Positions 33,301-47,374 of a stretch of DNA of 64,000 bases are shown one piece after another. The stretch is from Mantis religiosa. Taxonomy: Eukaryota; Arthropoda; Insecta; Mantodea; Mantidae. The position numbers were made by a program, and so were the translations under genes. The notes below the pieces were generated by a model. It saw nothing but the letters and a program-made list of their open reading frames with translations, did not search any database and was not told where the DNA came from. How positions within the stretch are numbered: position 1 is the first letter of the stretch; each line of letters opens with the position of its first letter. The stretch spans positions 10,179,545 to 10,243,544 of the forward strand of contig CM060953.1 in the NCBI GenBank assembly GCA_030765055.1, given 5' to 3'.

Positions 33301-36300
33301 GGTTTACTATAAAGCCCGGGCCTTAAAGTACTTACAGCATAGTAAGTCGCCATTAAGGTAGTTGTCTCATGTGTTTATGAGAACTCCTAGTGGTTTACTA
33401 TAAAGCCCGGGCCTTAAAGTACTTACAGCATAGTAAGTCGTCATTAAGGTAGTTGTCTCATGTGTTTATGAGAACTATTTGTGGTTTACTATAAAGCACG
33501 GGCCTTAAAGTACTTACAGCATAGAAAGTCATCATTAAGGTAGTTGTCGCATGTGTTTATGAGAACTCCTAGTGGTTTACTATAAAGCCCGGGTCTTACA
33601 GTACTTACAGCATAGTAAGTCGCCATTAAGGTAGTTGTCTCATGTGTTTATGAGAACTCCTAGTGGTTTACTATAAAGCCCGGGTCTTACAGTACTTACA
33701 GCATAGTAAGTCGACATTAAGGTAGTTGTCTCATGAGTTTATGAGAGCTCCTAGTGGTTTACTATAAAGCCCGGGCCTTAAAGTACTTACAGTATAGTAA
33801 GTCGCCATTAAGGTAGTTGTCTCATGTGTTTATGAGAACTCCTAGTGGTTTACTATAAAGACCGGGCCTTAAAGTACTTACAGCATAGTAAGTCGCCATT
33901 AAGGTAGTTGTCTCATGTGTTTATGAGAACTCCTAGTGGTTTACTATTAAGCCCGGGCCTTAAAGTACTTACAGCATAGTAAGTCGCCATTAAGGTAGTT
34001 GTCTCATGTGTTTATGAGAACTCCTAGTGGTTTACTATAAAGCCCGGGCCTTAAAGTACTTACAGCATAGTAAGTCGCCATTAAGGTAGTTGTCTCATGT
34101 GTTTATGAGAACTCCTAGTGGTTTACTATAAAGCCCGGGCCTTAAAGTACTTACAGCATAGTAAGTCGTCATTAAGGTAGTTGTCTCATGTGTTTATGAG
34201 AACTCCTAGTGGTTTACTATAAAGCCCGGGCTTTAAAGTACTTACAGCATAGTAAGTCGTCATTAAGGTAGTTGTCTCATGTGTTTATGAGAACTCCTAG
34301 TGGTTTACTATAAAGCCCGGGCCTTAAAGTACTTACAGTATAGTAAGTCGCCATTAAGGTAGTTGTCTCATGTGTTTATGAGAGCTCCTAGTGGTTTACT
34401 ATAAAGCCCGGGCCTTAAAGTACTTACAGCATAGTAAGTCGTCATTAAGGTAGTTGTCTCATGTGTTTATGAGAACTCCTAGTGGTTTACTATAAAGCCC
34501 GGGTCTTACAGTACTTACAGCATAGTAAGTCGCCATTAAGGTAGTTGTCTCATGTGTTTATGAGAACTCCTAGTGGTTTACTTTAAAGCCCGGGTCTTAC
34601 AGTACTTACAGCATAGTAAGTCGACATTAAGGTAGTTGTCTCATGTGTTTATGAGAGCTCCTAGTGGTTTACTATAAAGCCCGGGCCTTAAAGTACTTAC
34701 AGCATAGTAAGTCGTCATTAAGGTAGTTGTCTCGTGTGTTTATGAGAACTCCTAGTGGTTTACTATAAAGCCCGGGCCTTAAAGTACTTACAGCATAGTA
34801 AGTCGTCATTAAGGTAGTTGTCTCATGTGTTTATGAGAACTCCTAGTGATTTACTACAAAGCCCGGACCTTAAAGTACTTACAGCATAGTAAGTCGTCAT
34901 TAAGGTAGTTGTCTCATGTGTTTATGAGAACTATTAGTGGTTTACTATAAAGCCCGGGCCTTAAAGTACTTACAGCATAGTAAGTCATCATTAGGGTAGT
35001 TGTCTCATGTGTTTATGAGAACTCCTAGTGGTTTACTATAAAGCCCGGGTCTTACAGTACTTACAGCATAGTAAGTCGCCATAGTAAGTCTCATGTGTTT
35101 ATGAGAACTCCTAGTGGTTTACTATAAAGCCCGGGTCTTACAGTACTTACAGCATAGTAAGTCGACATTAAGGTAGTTGTCTCATGAGTTTATGAGAGCT
35201 CCTAGTGGTTTACTATAAAGCCCGGGCTTTAAAGTACTTACAGTATAGTAAGTCGCCATTAAGGTAGTTGTCTCAATTGTTTATGAGAACTCCTAGTGGT
35301 TTACTATAAAGACCGGGCCTTAAAGTACTTACAGCATAGTAAGTCGCCATTAAGGTAGTTGTCTCATGTGTTTATGAGAACTCCTAGTGGTTTACTATAA
35401 AGCCCGGGCCTTAAAGTACTTACAGCATAGTAAGTCGCCATTAAGGTAGTTGTCTCAAGTGTTTATGAGAACTCCTAGTGGTTTACTATAAAGCCCGGGT
35501 CTTACAGTACTTACAGCATAGTAAGTCGCCATAGTAAGTCTCATGTGTTTATGAGAACTCCTAGTGGTTTACTATAAAGCCCGGGTCTTACAGTACTTAC
35601 AGCATAGTAAGTCGACATTAAGGTAGTTGTCTCATGAGTTTATGAGAGCTCCTAGTGGTTTACTATAAAGCCCGGGCGTTAAAGTACTTACAGCATAGTA
35701 AGTCGTCATTAAGGTTGTTGTCTCATGTGTTTATGAGAACTCCTAGTGGTTTACTATAAAGCCCGGGCCTTTAAGTACTTACAGTATAGTAAGTCGCCAT
35801 TAAGGTAGTTGTCTCATGTGTTTATGAGAGCTCCTAGTGGTTTACTATAAAGCCCGGGCCTTAAAGTACTTACAGCATAGTAAGTGGTCATTAAGGTAGT
35901 TGTCTCATGTGTTTATGAGAACTTCTAGTGGTTTACTATAAAGCCCGGGTCTTACAGTACTTACAGCATAGTAAGTCGCCATTAAGGTAGTTGTCTCATG
36001 TGTTTATGAGAACTCCTAGTGGTTTACTATAAAGCCCGGGCCTTAAAGTACTTACAGCATAGTAAGTCGCCATTAAGGTAGTTGTCTCATGTGTTTATGA
36101 GAACTCCTAGTGGTTTACTATAAAGCCCGGGCCTTAAAGTACTTACAGCATAGTAAGTCGTCATTAAGGTAGTTGTCTCATGTGTTTATGAGAACTTCTA
36201 GTGGTTTACTATAAAGCCCGGGTCTTACAGTACTTACAGCATAGTTAGTCGCCATTAAGGTAGTTGTCTCATGTGTTTATGAGAACTCCTAGTGGTTTAC

Positions 36301-39300
36301 TATAAAGCCCGGGCCTTAAAGTACTTACAGCAGAGTAAGTCGTCATTAAGGTAGTTGTCTCATGTGTTTATGAGAACTCCTAGTGGTTTACTATAAAGCC
36401 CTGGTCTTACAGTACTTACAGCATAGTAAGTCGACATTAAGGTAGTTGTCTCATGTGTTTATGAGAACTCCTAGTGATTTACTATAAAGCCCGGACCTTA
36501 AAGTACTTACAGCATATTAAGTCGCCATTAAGGTAGTTGTCTCATGTGTTTATGAGAACTCCTAGTGGTTTACTATAAAGCCCGGGCCTTAAAGTACTTA
36601 CAGCATAGTAAGTCGCCATTAAGGTAGTTGTCTCATGTGTTTATGAGAACTCCTAGTGGTTTACTATAAAGCCCGGGACTTAAAGTACTTACAGCATAGT
36701 AAGTCGCCATTAAGGTAGTTGTCTCATGTGTTTATGAGAACTCCTAGTGGTTTACTATAAAGCCCGGGCCTTAAAGTACTTACAGCATAGTAAGTCGTCA
36801 TTAAGGTAGTTGTCTCATGTGTTTATGAGAACTCCTAGTGGTTTACTATAAAGCCCGGGCCTTAAAGTACTTACAGCATAGTAAGTCGTCATTAAGGTAG
36901 TTGTCTCATGTGTTTATGAGAACTCCTAGTGGTTTACTATAAAGCCCGGGCCTTAAAGTACTTACAGCATAGTAAGTCGTCATTAAGGTAGTTGTCTCGT
37001 GTGTTTATGAGAACTCCTAGTGGTTTACTATAAAGCCGGGCCTTAAAGTACTTACAGCATAGTAAGTCGCCATTAAGGTAGTTGTCTCATGTGTTTATTA
37101 GAACTCCTAGCGGTTTACTATAAAGTCCGGACCTTGAAGTACTTACAGCATAGTAAGTCGTCATTAAGGTAGTTGTCTCATGTGTTTATGAGAACTCCTA
37201 GTGGTTTACTATAAAGCCCGGGCCTTAAAGTACTTACAGCATAGTAAGTCATCATTAAGGTAGTTGTCTCATGTGTTTATGAGAACTCCTAGTGGTTAAC
37301 TATAAAGCCCGGGTCTTAAAGTACTTACAGCATAGTAAGTCGTCATTAAGGTAGTTGTCTCATGTGTTTATGAGAACTCCTAGTGGTTTACTATAAAGCC
37401 CGGGCCTTAAAGTACTTACAGCATAGTAAGTCATCATTAAGGTAGTTGTCTCATGTGTTTATGAGAACTCCTAGTGGTTTACTATAAAGCCCGGGCCTTA
37501 AAGTACTTACAGCATAATAAGTCATCATTAAGGTAGTTGTCTCATGTGTTTATGAGAACTCCTAGTGGTTAACTATAAAGCCCGGGTCTTAAAGTACTTA
37601 CAGCATAGTAAGTCGTCATTAAGGTAGTTGTCTCATGTGTTTATGAGAACTCCTAGTGGTTTACTATAAAGCGCGGGCCTTAAAGTACTTACAGCATAGT
37701 AAGTCGCCATTAAGGTAGTTGTCTCATGTGTTTATGAGAACTCCTAGTGGTTTACTATAAAGCCCGGGTCTTAAAGTACTTACAGCATAGTAAGTCGCCA
37801 TTAAGGTAGTTGTCTCACGTGTTTATGAGAACTCCTAGTGGTTTACTATAAAGCCCGGGCCTTAAAGTACTTACACCATAGTAAGTCGACATTAAGGTAG
37901 TTGTCTCATGTGTTTATGAGAACTCCTAGTGGTTTACTATAAAGTCCGGACCTTAAAGTACTTACAGCATAGTAAGTCGCCATTAAGGTAGTTGTCTCAT
38001 GTGTTTATGAGAACTCCTAGTGGTTAACTATAAAGCCCGGGCCTTAAAGTACTTACAGCATAGTAAGTCGTCATTAAGGTAGTTGTCTCATGTGTTTATG
38101 AGAACTCCTAGTGGTTTACTATAAAGCCCGGGCATTAAAGTACTTACAGCATAGCAAGTCGTCATTAAGGTAGTTGTCTCATGTGTTTATGAGAACTCCT
38201 AGTGGTTAACTATAAAGCCCGGGCCTTAAAGTACTTACAGCATAGTAAGTCGTCATTAAGGTAGTTGTCTCATGTGTTTATGAGAACTCCTAGTGGTTTA
38301 CTATAAAGTCTGGGCCTTAAAGTACTTACAGCATAGTAAGTCGTCATTAAGGTAGTTGTCTCATGTGTTTATGAGAACTGCTAGTGGTTAACTATAAAGC
38401 CCGGGCCTTAAAGTACTTACAGCATAGTAAGTCGTCATTAAGGTAGTTGTCTCATGTGTTTATGAGAACTCCTAGTGGTTTACTATAAAGCCCGGGCTTT
38501 AAAGTACTTACAGCATAGTAAGTCGTCATTAAGGTAGTTGTCTCATGTGTTTATGAGAACTCCTAGTGGTTTACTATAAAGCCCGGGCATTAAAGTACTT
38601 ACAGTATAGTAAGTCGCCATTAAGGTAGTTGTCTCATGTGTTTATGAGAGCTCCTAGTGGTTTACTATAAAGCCCGGGCCTTAAAGTACTTACAGCATAG
38701 TAAGTCGTCATTAAGGTAGTTGTCTCATGTGTTTATGAGAACTCCTAGTGGTTTACTATAAAGCCCGGGTCTTACAGTACTTACAGCATAGTAAGTCGCC
38801 ATTAAGGTAGTTGTCTCATGTGTTTATGAGAACTCCTAGTGGTTTACTTTAAAGCCCGGGTCTTACAGTACTTACAGCATAGTAAGTCGACATTAAGGTA
38901 GTTGTCTCATGTGTTTATGAGAGCTCCTAGTGGTTTACTATAAAGCCCGGGCCTTAAAGTACTTACAGCATAGTAAGTCGTCATTAAGGTAGTTGTCTCG
39001 TGTGTTTATGAGAACTCCTAGTGGTTTACTATAAAGCCCGGGCCTTAAAGTACTTACAGCATAGTAAGTCGTCATTAAGGTAGTTGTCTCATGTGTTTAT
39101 GAGAACTCCTAGTGATTTACTACAAAGCCCGGACCTTAAAGTACTTACAGCATAGTAAGTCGTCATTAAGGTAGTTGTCTCATGTGTTTATGAGAACTAT
39201 TAGTGGTTTACTATAAAGCCCGGGCCTTAAAGTACTTACAGCATAGTAAGTCATCATTAGGGTAGTTGTCTCATGTGTTTATGAGAACTCCTAGTGGTTT

Positions 39301-42300
39301 ACTATAAAGCCCGGGTCTTACAGTACTTACAGCATAGTAAGTCGCCATAGTAAGTCTCATGTGTTTATGAGAACTCCTAGTGGTTTACTATAAAGCCCGG
39401 GTCTTACAGTACTTACAGCATAGTAAGTCGACATTAAGGTAGTTGTCTCATGAGTTTATGAGAGCTCCTAGTGGTTTACTATAAAGCCCGGGCTTTAAAG
39501 TACTTACAGTATAGTAAGTCGCCATTAAGGTAGTTGTCTCAATTGTTTATGAGAACTCCTAGTGGTTTACTATAAAGACCGGGCCTTAAAGTACTTACAG
39601 CATAGTAAGTCGCCATTAAGGTAGTTGTCTCATGTGTTTATGAGAACTCCTAGTGGTTTACTATAAAGCCCGGGCCTTAAAGTACTTACAGCATAGTAAG
39701 TCGCCATTAAGGTAGTTGTCTCATGTGTTTATGAGAACTCCTAGTGGTTTACTATAAAGCCCGGGTCTTACAGTACTTACAGCATAGTAAGTCGCCATAG
39801 TAAGTCTCATGTGTTTATGAGAACTCCTAGTGGTTTACTATAAAGCCCGGGTCTTACAGTACTTACAGCATAGTAAGTCGACATTAAGGTAGTTGTCTCA
39901 TGAGTTTATGAGAGCTCCTAGTGGTTTACTATAAAGCCCGGGCGTTAAAGTACTTACAGCATAGTAAGTCGTCATTAAGGTAGTTGTCTCATGTGTTTAT
40001 GAGAACTCCTAGTGGTTTACTATAAAGCCCGGGCCTTTAAGTACTTACAGTATAGTAAGTCGCCATTAAGGTAGTTGTCTCATGTGTTTATGAGAGCTCC
40101 TAGTGGTTTACTATAAAGCCCGGGCCTTAAAGTACTTACAGCATAGTAAGTCGTCATTAAGGTAGTTGTCTCATGTGTTTATGAGAACTTCTAGTGGTTT
40201 ACTATAAAGCCCGGGTCTTACAGTACTTACAGCATAGTAAGTCGCCATTAAGGTAGTTGTCTCATGTGTTTATGAGAACTCCTAGTGGTTTACTATAAAG
40301 CCCGGGCCTTAAAGTACTTACAGCATAGTAAGTCGCCATTAAGGTAGTTGTCTCATGTGTTTATGAGAACTCCTAGTGGTTTACTATAAAGCCCGGGCCT
40401 TAAAGTACTTACAGCATAGTAAGTCGTCATTAAGGTAGTTGTCTCATGTGTTTATGAGAACTTCTAGTGGTTTACTATAAAGCCCGGGTCTTACAGTACT
40501 TACAGCATAGTTAGTCGCCATTAAGGTAGTTGTCTCATGTGTTTATGAGAACTCCTAGTGGTTTACTATAAAGCCCGGGCCTTAAAGTACTTACAGCAGA
40601 GTAAGTCGTCATTAAGGTAGTTGTCTCATGTGTTTATGAGAACTCCTAGTGGTTTACTATAAAGCCCTGGTCTTACAGTACTTACAGCATAGTAAGTCGA
40701 CATTAAGGTAGTTGTCTCATGTGTTTATGAGAACTCCTAGTGATTTACTATAAAGCCCGGACCTTAAAGTACTTACAGCATATTAAGTCGCCATTAAGGT
40801 AGTTGTCTCATGTGTTTATGAGAACTCCTAGTGGTTTACTATAAAGCCCGGGCCTTAAAGTACTTACAGCATAGTAAGTCGCCATTAAGGTAGTTGTCTC
40901 GTGTGTTTATGAGAACTCCTAGTGGTTTACTATAAAGCCCGGGACTTAAAGTACTTACAGCATAGTAAGTCGCCATTAAGGTAGTTGTCTCATGTGTTTA
41001 TGAGAACTCCTAGTGGTTTACTATAAAGCCCGGGCCTTAAAGTACTTACAGCATAGTAAGTCGTCATTAAGGTAGTTGTCTCACGTGTTTATGAGAACTC
41101 CTAGTGGTTTACTATAAAGCCCGGGCCTTAAAGTACTTACAGCATAGTAAGTCGTCATTAAGGTAGTTGTCTCATGTGTTTATGAGAACTCCTAGTGGTT
41201 TACTATAAAGCCCGGGCCTTAAAGTACTTACAGCATAGTAAGTCGTCATTAAGGTAGTTGTCTCGTGTGTTTATGAGAACTCCTAGTGGTTTACTATAAA
41301 GCCGGGCCTTAAAGTACTTACAGCATAGTAAGTCGCCATTAAGGTAGTTGTCTCATGTGTTTATTAGAACTCCTAGCGGTTTACTATAAAGTCCGGACCT
41401 TGAAGTACTTACAGCATAGTAAGTCGTCATTAAGGTAGTTGTCTCATGTGTTTATGAGAACTCCTAGTGGTTTACTATAAAGCCCGGGCCTTAAAGTACT
41501 TACAGCATAGTAAGTCATCATTAAGGTAGTTGTCTCATGTGTTTATGAGAACTCCTAGTGGTTAACTATAAAGCCCGGGTCTTAAAGTACTTACAGCATA
41601 GTAAGTCGTCATTAAGGTAGTTGTCTCATGTGTTTATGAGAACTCCTAGTGGTTTACTATAAAGCCCGGGCCTTAAAGTACTTACAGCATAGTAAGTCAT
41701 CATTAAGGTAGTTGTCTCATGTGTTTATGAGAACTCCTAGTGGTTTACTATAAAGCCCGGGCCTTAAAGTACTTACAGCATAATAAGTCATCATTAAGGT
41801 AGTTGTCTCATGTGTTTATGAGAACTCCTAGTGGTTTACTATAAAGCCCGGGTCTTAAAGTACTTACAGCATAGTAAGTCGTCATTAAGGTAGTTGTCTC
41901 ATGTGTTTATGAGAACTCCTAGTGGTTTACTATAAAGCCCGGGCCTTAAAGTACTTACAGCATAGTAAGTCGCCATTAAGGTAGTTGTCTCATGTGTTTA
42001 TGAGAACTCCTAGTGGTTTACTATAAAGCCCGGGTCTTAAAGTACTTACAGCATAGTAAGTCGCCATTAAGGTAGTTGTCTCACGTGTTTATGAGAACTC
42101 CTAGTGGTTTACTATAAAGCCCGGGCCTTAAAGTACTTACACCATAGTAAGTCGACATTAAGGTAGTTGTCTCATGTGTTTATGAGAACTCCTAGTGGTT
42201 TACTATAAAGTCCGGACCTTAAAGTACTTACAGCATAGTAAGTCGCCATTAAGGTAGTTGTCTCATGTGTTTATGAGAACTCCTAGTGGTTAACTATAAA

Positions 42301-45300
42301 GCCCGGGCCTTAAAGTACTTACAGCATAGTAAGTCGTCATTAAGGTAGTTGTCTCATGTGTTTATGAGAACTCCTAGTGGTTTACTATAAAGCCCGGGCA
42401 TTAAAGTACTTACAGCATAGCAAGTCGTCATTAAGGTAGTTGTCTCATGTGTTTATGAGAACTCCTAGTGGTTAACTATAAAGCCCGGGCCTTAAAGTAC
42501 TTACAGCATAGTAAGTCGTCATTAAGGTAGTTGTCTCATGTGTTTATGAGAACTCCTAGTGGTTTACTATAAAGTCTGGGCCTTAAAGTACTTACAGCAT
42601 AGTAAGTCGTCATTAAGGTAGTTGTCTCATGTGTTTATGAGAACTGCTAGTGGTTAACTATAAAGCCCGGGCCTTAAAGTACTTACAGCATAGTAAGTCG
42701 TCATTAAAGCAGTTGTCTCATGTGTTTATGAGAACTCCTAGTGGTTTACTATAAAGCCCGGGCCTTAAAGTACTTACAGCATAGTAAGTCGTCATTAAGG
42801 TAGTTGTCTCATGTGTTTATGAGAACTGCTAGTGGTTAACTATAAAGCCCGGGCATTAAAGTACTTACAGCATAGCAAGTCGTCATTAAGGTAGTTGTCT
42901 CATGTGTTTATGAGAACTCCTAGTGGTTAACTATAAAGCCCGGGCCTTAAAGTACTTACAGCATAGTAAGTCGCCATTAAGGTAGTTGTCTCATGTGTTT
43001 ATGAGAACTCCTAGTGGTTTACTTTAAAGCCCGGGTCTTACAGTACTTACAGCATAGTAAGTCGACATTAAGGTAGTTGTCTCATGTGTTTATGAGAGCT
43101 CCTAGTGGTTTACTATAAAGCCCGGGCCTTAAAGTACTTACAGCATAGTAAGTCGTCATTAAGGTAGTTGTCTCGTGTGTTTATGAGAACTCCTAGTGGT
43201 TTACTATAAAGCCCGGGCCTTAAAGTACTTACAGCATAGTAAGTCGTCATTAAGGTAGTTGTCTCATGTGTTTATGAGAACTCCTAGTGATTTACTACAA
43301 AGCCCGGACCTTAAAGTACTTACAGCATAGTAAGTCGTCATTAAGGTAGTTGTCTCATGTGTTTATGAGAACTATTAGTGGTTTACTATAAAGCCCGGGC
43401 CTTAAAGTACTTACAGCATAGTAAGTCATCATTAGGGTAGTTGTCTCATGTGTTTATGAGAACTCCTAGTGGTTTACTATAAAGCCCGGGTGTTACAGTA
43501 CTTACAGCATAGTAAGTCGCCATAGTAAGTCTCATGTGTTTATGAGAACTCCTAGTGGTTTACTATAAAGCCCGGGTCTTACAGTACTTACAGCATAGTA
43601 AGTCGACATTAAGGTAGTTGTCTCATGAGTTTATGAGAGCTCCTAGTGGTTTACTATAAAGCCCGGGCTTTAAAGTACTTACAGTATAGTAAGTCGCCAT
43701 TAAGGTAGTTGTCTCAATTGTTTATGAGAACTCCTAGTGGTTTACTATAAAGACCGGGCCTTAAAGTACTTACAGCATAGTAAGTCGCCATTAAGGTAGT
43801 TGTCTCATGTGTTTATGAGAACTCCTAGTGGTTTACTATAAAGCCCGGGCCTTAAAGTACTTACAGCATAGTAGGTCGCCATTAAGGTAGTTGTCTCATG
43901 TGTTTATGAGAACTCCTAGTGGTTTACTATAAAGCCCGGGTCTTACAGTACTTACAGCATAGTAAGTCGCCATAGTAAGTCTCATGTGTTTATGAGAACT
44001 CCTAGTGGTTTACTATAAAGCCCGGGTCTTACAGTACTTACAGCATAGTAAGTCGACATTAAGGTAGTTGTCTCATGAGTTTATGAGAGCTCCTAGTGGT
44101 TTACTATAAAGCCCGGGCGTTAAAGTACTTACAGCATAGTAAGTCGTCATTAAGGTAGTTGTCTCATGTGTTTATGAGAACTCCTAGTGGTTTACTATAA
44201 AGCCCGGGCCTTTAAGTACTTACAGTATAGTAAGTCGCCATTAAGGTAGTTGTCTCATGTGTTTATGAGAGCTCCTAGTGGTTTACTATAAAGCCCGGGC
44301 CTTAAAGTACTTACAGCATAGTAAGTCGTCATTAAGGTAGTTGTCTCATGTGTTTATGAGAACTTCTAGTGGTTTACTATAAAGCCCGGGTCTTACAGTA
44401 CTTACAGCATAGTAAGTCGCCATTAAGGTAGTTGTCTCATGTGTTTATGAGAACTCCTAGTGGTTTACTATAAAGCCCGGGCCTTAAAGTACTTACAGCA
44501 TAGTAAGTCGCCATTAAGGTAGTTGTCTCATGTGTTTATGAGAACTCCTAGTGGTTTACTATAAAGCCCGGGCCTTAAAGTACTTACAGCATAGTAAGTC
44601 GTCATTAAGGTAGTTGTCTCATGTGTTTATGAGAACTTCTAGTGGTTTACTATAAAGCCCGGGTCTTACAGTACTTACAGCATAGTTAGTCGCCATTAAG
44701 GTAGTTGTCTCATGTGTTTATGAGAACTCCTAGTGGTTTACTATAAAGCCCGGGCCTTAAAGTACTTACAGCAGAGTAAGTCGTCATTAAGGTAGTTGTC
44801 TCATGTGTTTATGAGAACTCCTAGTGGTTTACTATAAAGCCCTGGTCTTACAGTACTTACAGCATAGTAAGTCGACATTAAGGTAGTTGTCTCATGTGTT
44901 TATGAGAACTCCTAGTGATTTACTATAAAGCCCGGACCTTAAAGTACTTACAGCATATTAAGTCGCCATTAAGGTAGTTGTCTCATGTGTTTATGAGAAC
45001 TCCTAGTGGTTTACTATAAAGCCCGGGCCTTAAAGTACTTACAGCATAGTAAGTCGCCATTAAGGTAGTTGTCTCATGTGTTTATGAGAACTCCTAGTGG
45101 TTTACTATAAAGCCCGGGACTTAACGTACTTACAGCATAGTAAGTCGCCATTAAGGTAGTTGTCTCATGTGTTTATGAGAACTCCTAGTGGTTTACTATA
45201 AAGCCCGGGCCTTAAAGTACTTACAGCATAGTAAGTCGTCATTAAGGTAGTTGTCTCACGTGTTTATGAGAACTCCTAGTGGTTTACTATAAAGCCCGGG

Positions 45301-47374
45301 CCTTAAAGTACTTACAGCATAGTAAGTCGTCATTAAGGTAGTTGTCTCATGTGTTTATGAGAACTCCTAGTGGTTTACTATAAAGCCCGGGCCTTAAAGT
45401 ACTTACAGCATAGTAAGTCGTCATTAAGGTAGTTGTCTCGTGTGTTTATGAGAACTCCTAGTGGTTTACTATAAAGCCGGGCCTTAAAGTACTTACAGCA
45501 TAGTAAGTCGCCATTAAGGTAGTTGTCTCATGTGTTTATTAGAACTCCTAGCGGTTTACTATAAAGTCCGGACCTTGAAGTACTTACAGCATAGTAAGTC
45601 GTCATTAAGGTAGTTGTCTCATGTGTTTATGAGAACTCCTAGTGGTTTACTATAAAGCCCGGGCCTTAAAGTACTTACAGCATAGTAAGTCATCATTAAG
45701 GTAGTTGTCTCATGTGTTTATGAGAACTCCTAGTTGTTAACTATAAAGCCCGGGTCTTAAAGTACTTACAGCATAGTAAGTCGTCATTAAGGTAGTTGTC
45801 TCATGTGTTTATGAGAACTCCTAGTGGTTTACTATAAAGCCCGGGCCTTAAAGTACTTACAGCATAGTAAGTCATCATTAAGGTAGTTGTCTCATGTGTT
45901 TATGAGAACTCCTAGTGGTTTACTATAAAGCCCGGGCCTTAAAGTACTTACAGCATAATTAGTCATCATTAAGGTAGTTGTCTCATGTGTTTATGAGAAC
46001 TCCTAGTGGTTAACTATAAAGCCCGGGTCTTAAAGTACTTACAGCATAGTAAGTCGTCATTAAGGTAGTTGTCTCATGTGTTTATGAGAACTCCTAGTGG
46101 TTTACTATAAAGCCCGGGCCTTAAAGTACTTACAGCATAGTAAGTCGCCATTAAGGTAGTTGTCTCATGTGTTTATGAGAACTCCTAGTGGTTTACTATA
46201 AAGCCCGGGTCTTAAAGTACTTACAGCATAGTAAGTCGCCATTAAGGTAGTTGTCTCACGTGTTTATGAGAACTCCTAGTGGTTTACTATAAAGCCCGGG
46301 CCTTAAAGTACTTACACCATAGTAAGTCGACATTAAGGTAGTTGTCTCATGTGTTTATGAGAACTCCTAGTGGTTTACTATAAAGTCCGGACCTTAAAGT
46401 ACTTACAGCATAGTAAGTCGCCATTAAGGTAGTTGTCTCATGTGTTTATGAGAACTCCTAGTGGTTAACTATAAAGCCCGGGCCTTAAAGTACTTACAGC
46501 ATAGTAAGTCGTCATTAAGGTAGTTGTCTCATGTGTTTATGAGAACTCCTAGTGGTTTACTATAAAGCCCGGGCATTAAAGTACTTACAGCATAGCAAGT
46601 CGGCATTAAGGTAGTTGTCTCATGTGTTTATGAGAACTCCTAGTGGTTAACTATAAAGCCCGGGCCTTAAAGTACTTACAGCATAGTAAGTCGTCATTAA
46701 GGTAGTTGTCTCATGTGTTTATGAGAACTCCTAGTGGTTTACTATAAAGTCTGGGCCTTAAAGTACTTACAGCATAGTAAGTCGTCATTAAGGTAGTTGT
46801 CTCATGTGTTTATGAGAACTGCTAGTGGTTAACTATAAAGCCCGGGCCTTAAAGTACTTACAGCATAGTAAGTCGTCATTAAAGCAGTTGTCTCATGTGT
46901 TTATGAGAACTCCTAGTGGTTTACTATAAAGCCCGGGCCTTAAAGTACTTACAGCATAGTAAGTCGTCATTAAGGTAGTTGTCTCATGTGTTTATGAGAA
47001 CTGCTAGTGGTTAACTATAAAGCCCGGGCATTAAAGTACTTACAGCATAGCAAGTCGTCATTAAGGTAGTTGTCTCATGTGTTTATGAGAACTCCTAGTG
47101 GTTAACTATAAAGCCCGGGCCTTAAAGTACTTACAGCATAGTAAGTCGTCATTAAGGTAGTTGTCTCATGTGTTTATGAGAACTGCTAGTGGTTAACTAT
47201 AAAGCCCGGGCCTTAAAGTACTTACAGCATAGTAAGTCGTCATTAAAGCAGTTGTCTCATGTGTTTATGAGAACTCCTAGTGGTTTACTATAAAGCCCGG
47301 GTCTTAAAGTACTTACAGCATAGTAAGTCGTCATTAAGGTAGTTGTCTCATGTGTTTATGAGAACTCCTAGTGG
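27399..47374 (+). repeat. 91-bp satellite array, 220 monomers, derived from SINE S1a
   Basis: Head-to-tail monomers starting at CCCGGGCCTTAAAGTACTTA and ending in CTAGTGGTTTACTATAAAG. Spacing is 91 bp (for example 27,413, 27,504, 27,595). The span of 19,976 bp equals 220 x 91, minus 5 bp in each of eight short monomers, minus six single-base deletions, plus 2 bp at the first junction, so the count is exact on my reading. Left and right edges are S1a sequence in the same orientation and in the correct order. Each monomer holds two short dyads, ACTTAC/GTAAGT and TCTCAT/ATGAGA, each with a 6-base loop. No spacer or insertion interrupts the array. Confidence 0.96.
32375..45536 (+). repeat. Higher-order repeat within the satellite (52-, 47- and 46-monomer periods)
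   Basis: A rare monomer variant with TTATTAGAACTCCTAGCGG occurs at 32,375, 37,095, 41,361 and 45,536: spacings 4720, 4266 and 4175 bp. A second rare variant (paired monomers with GCCATAGTAAGTC, 450 bp apart) has its first members at 30,361, 35,081, 39,347 and 43,522, giving the same three spacings. These equal 52, 47 and 46 monomers after counting indels. The array therefore grew by copying blocks of about 4-5 kb. Confidence 0.92.

Noticed and set aside
27399..47374. CRISPR array
   Set aside because: Repeats are directly adjacent with no unique spacers, unit 91 bp, eukaryotic context with SINE flanks. It is a satellite.
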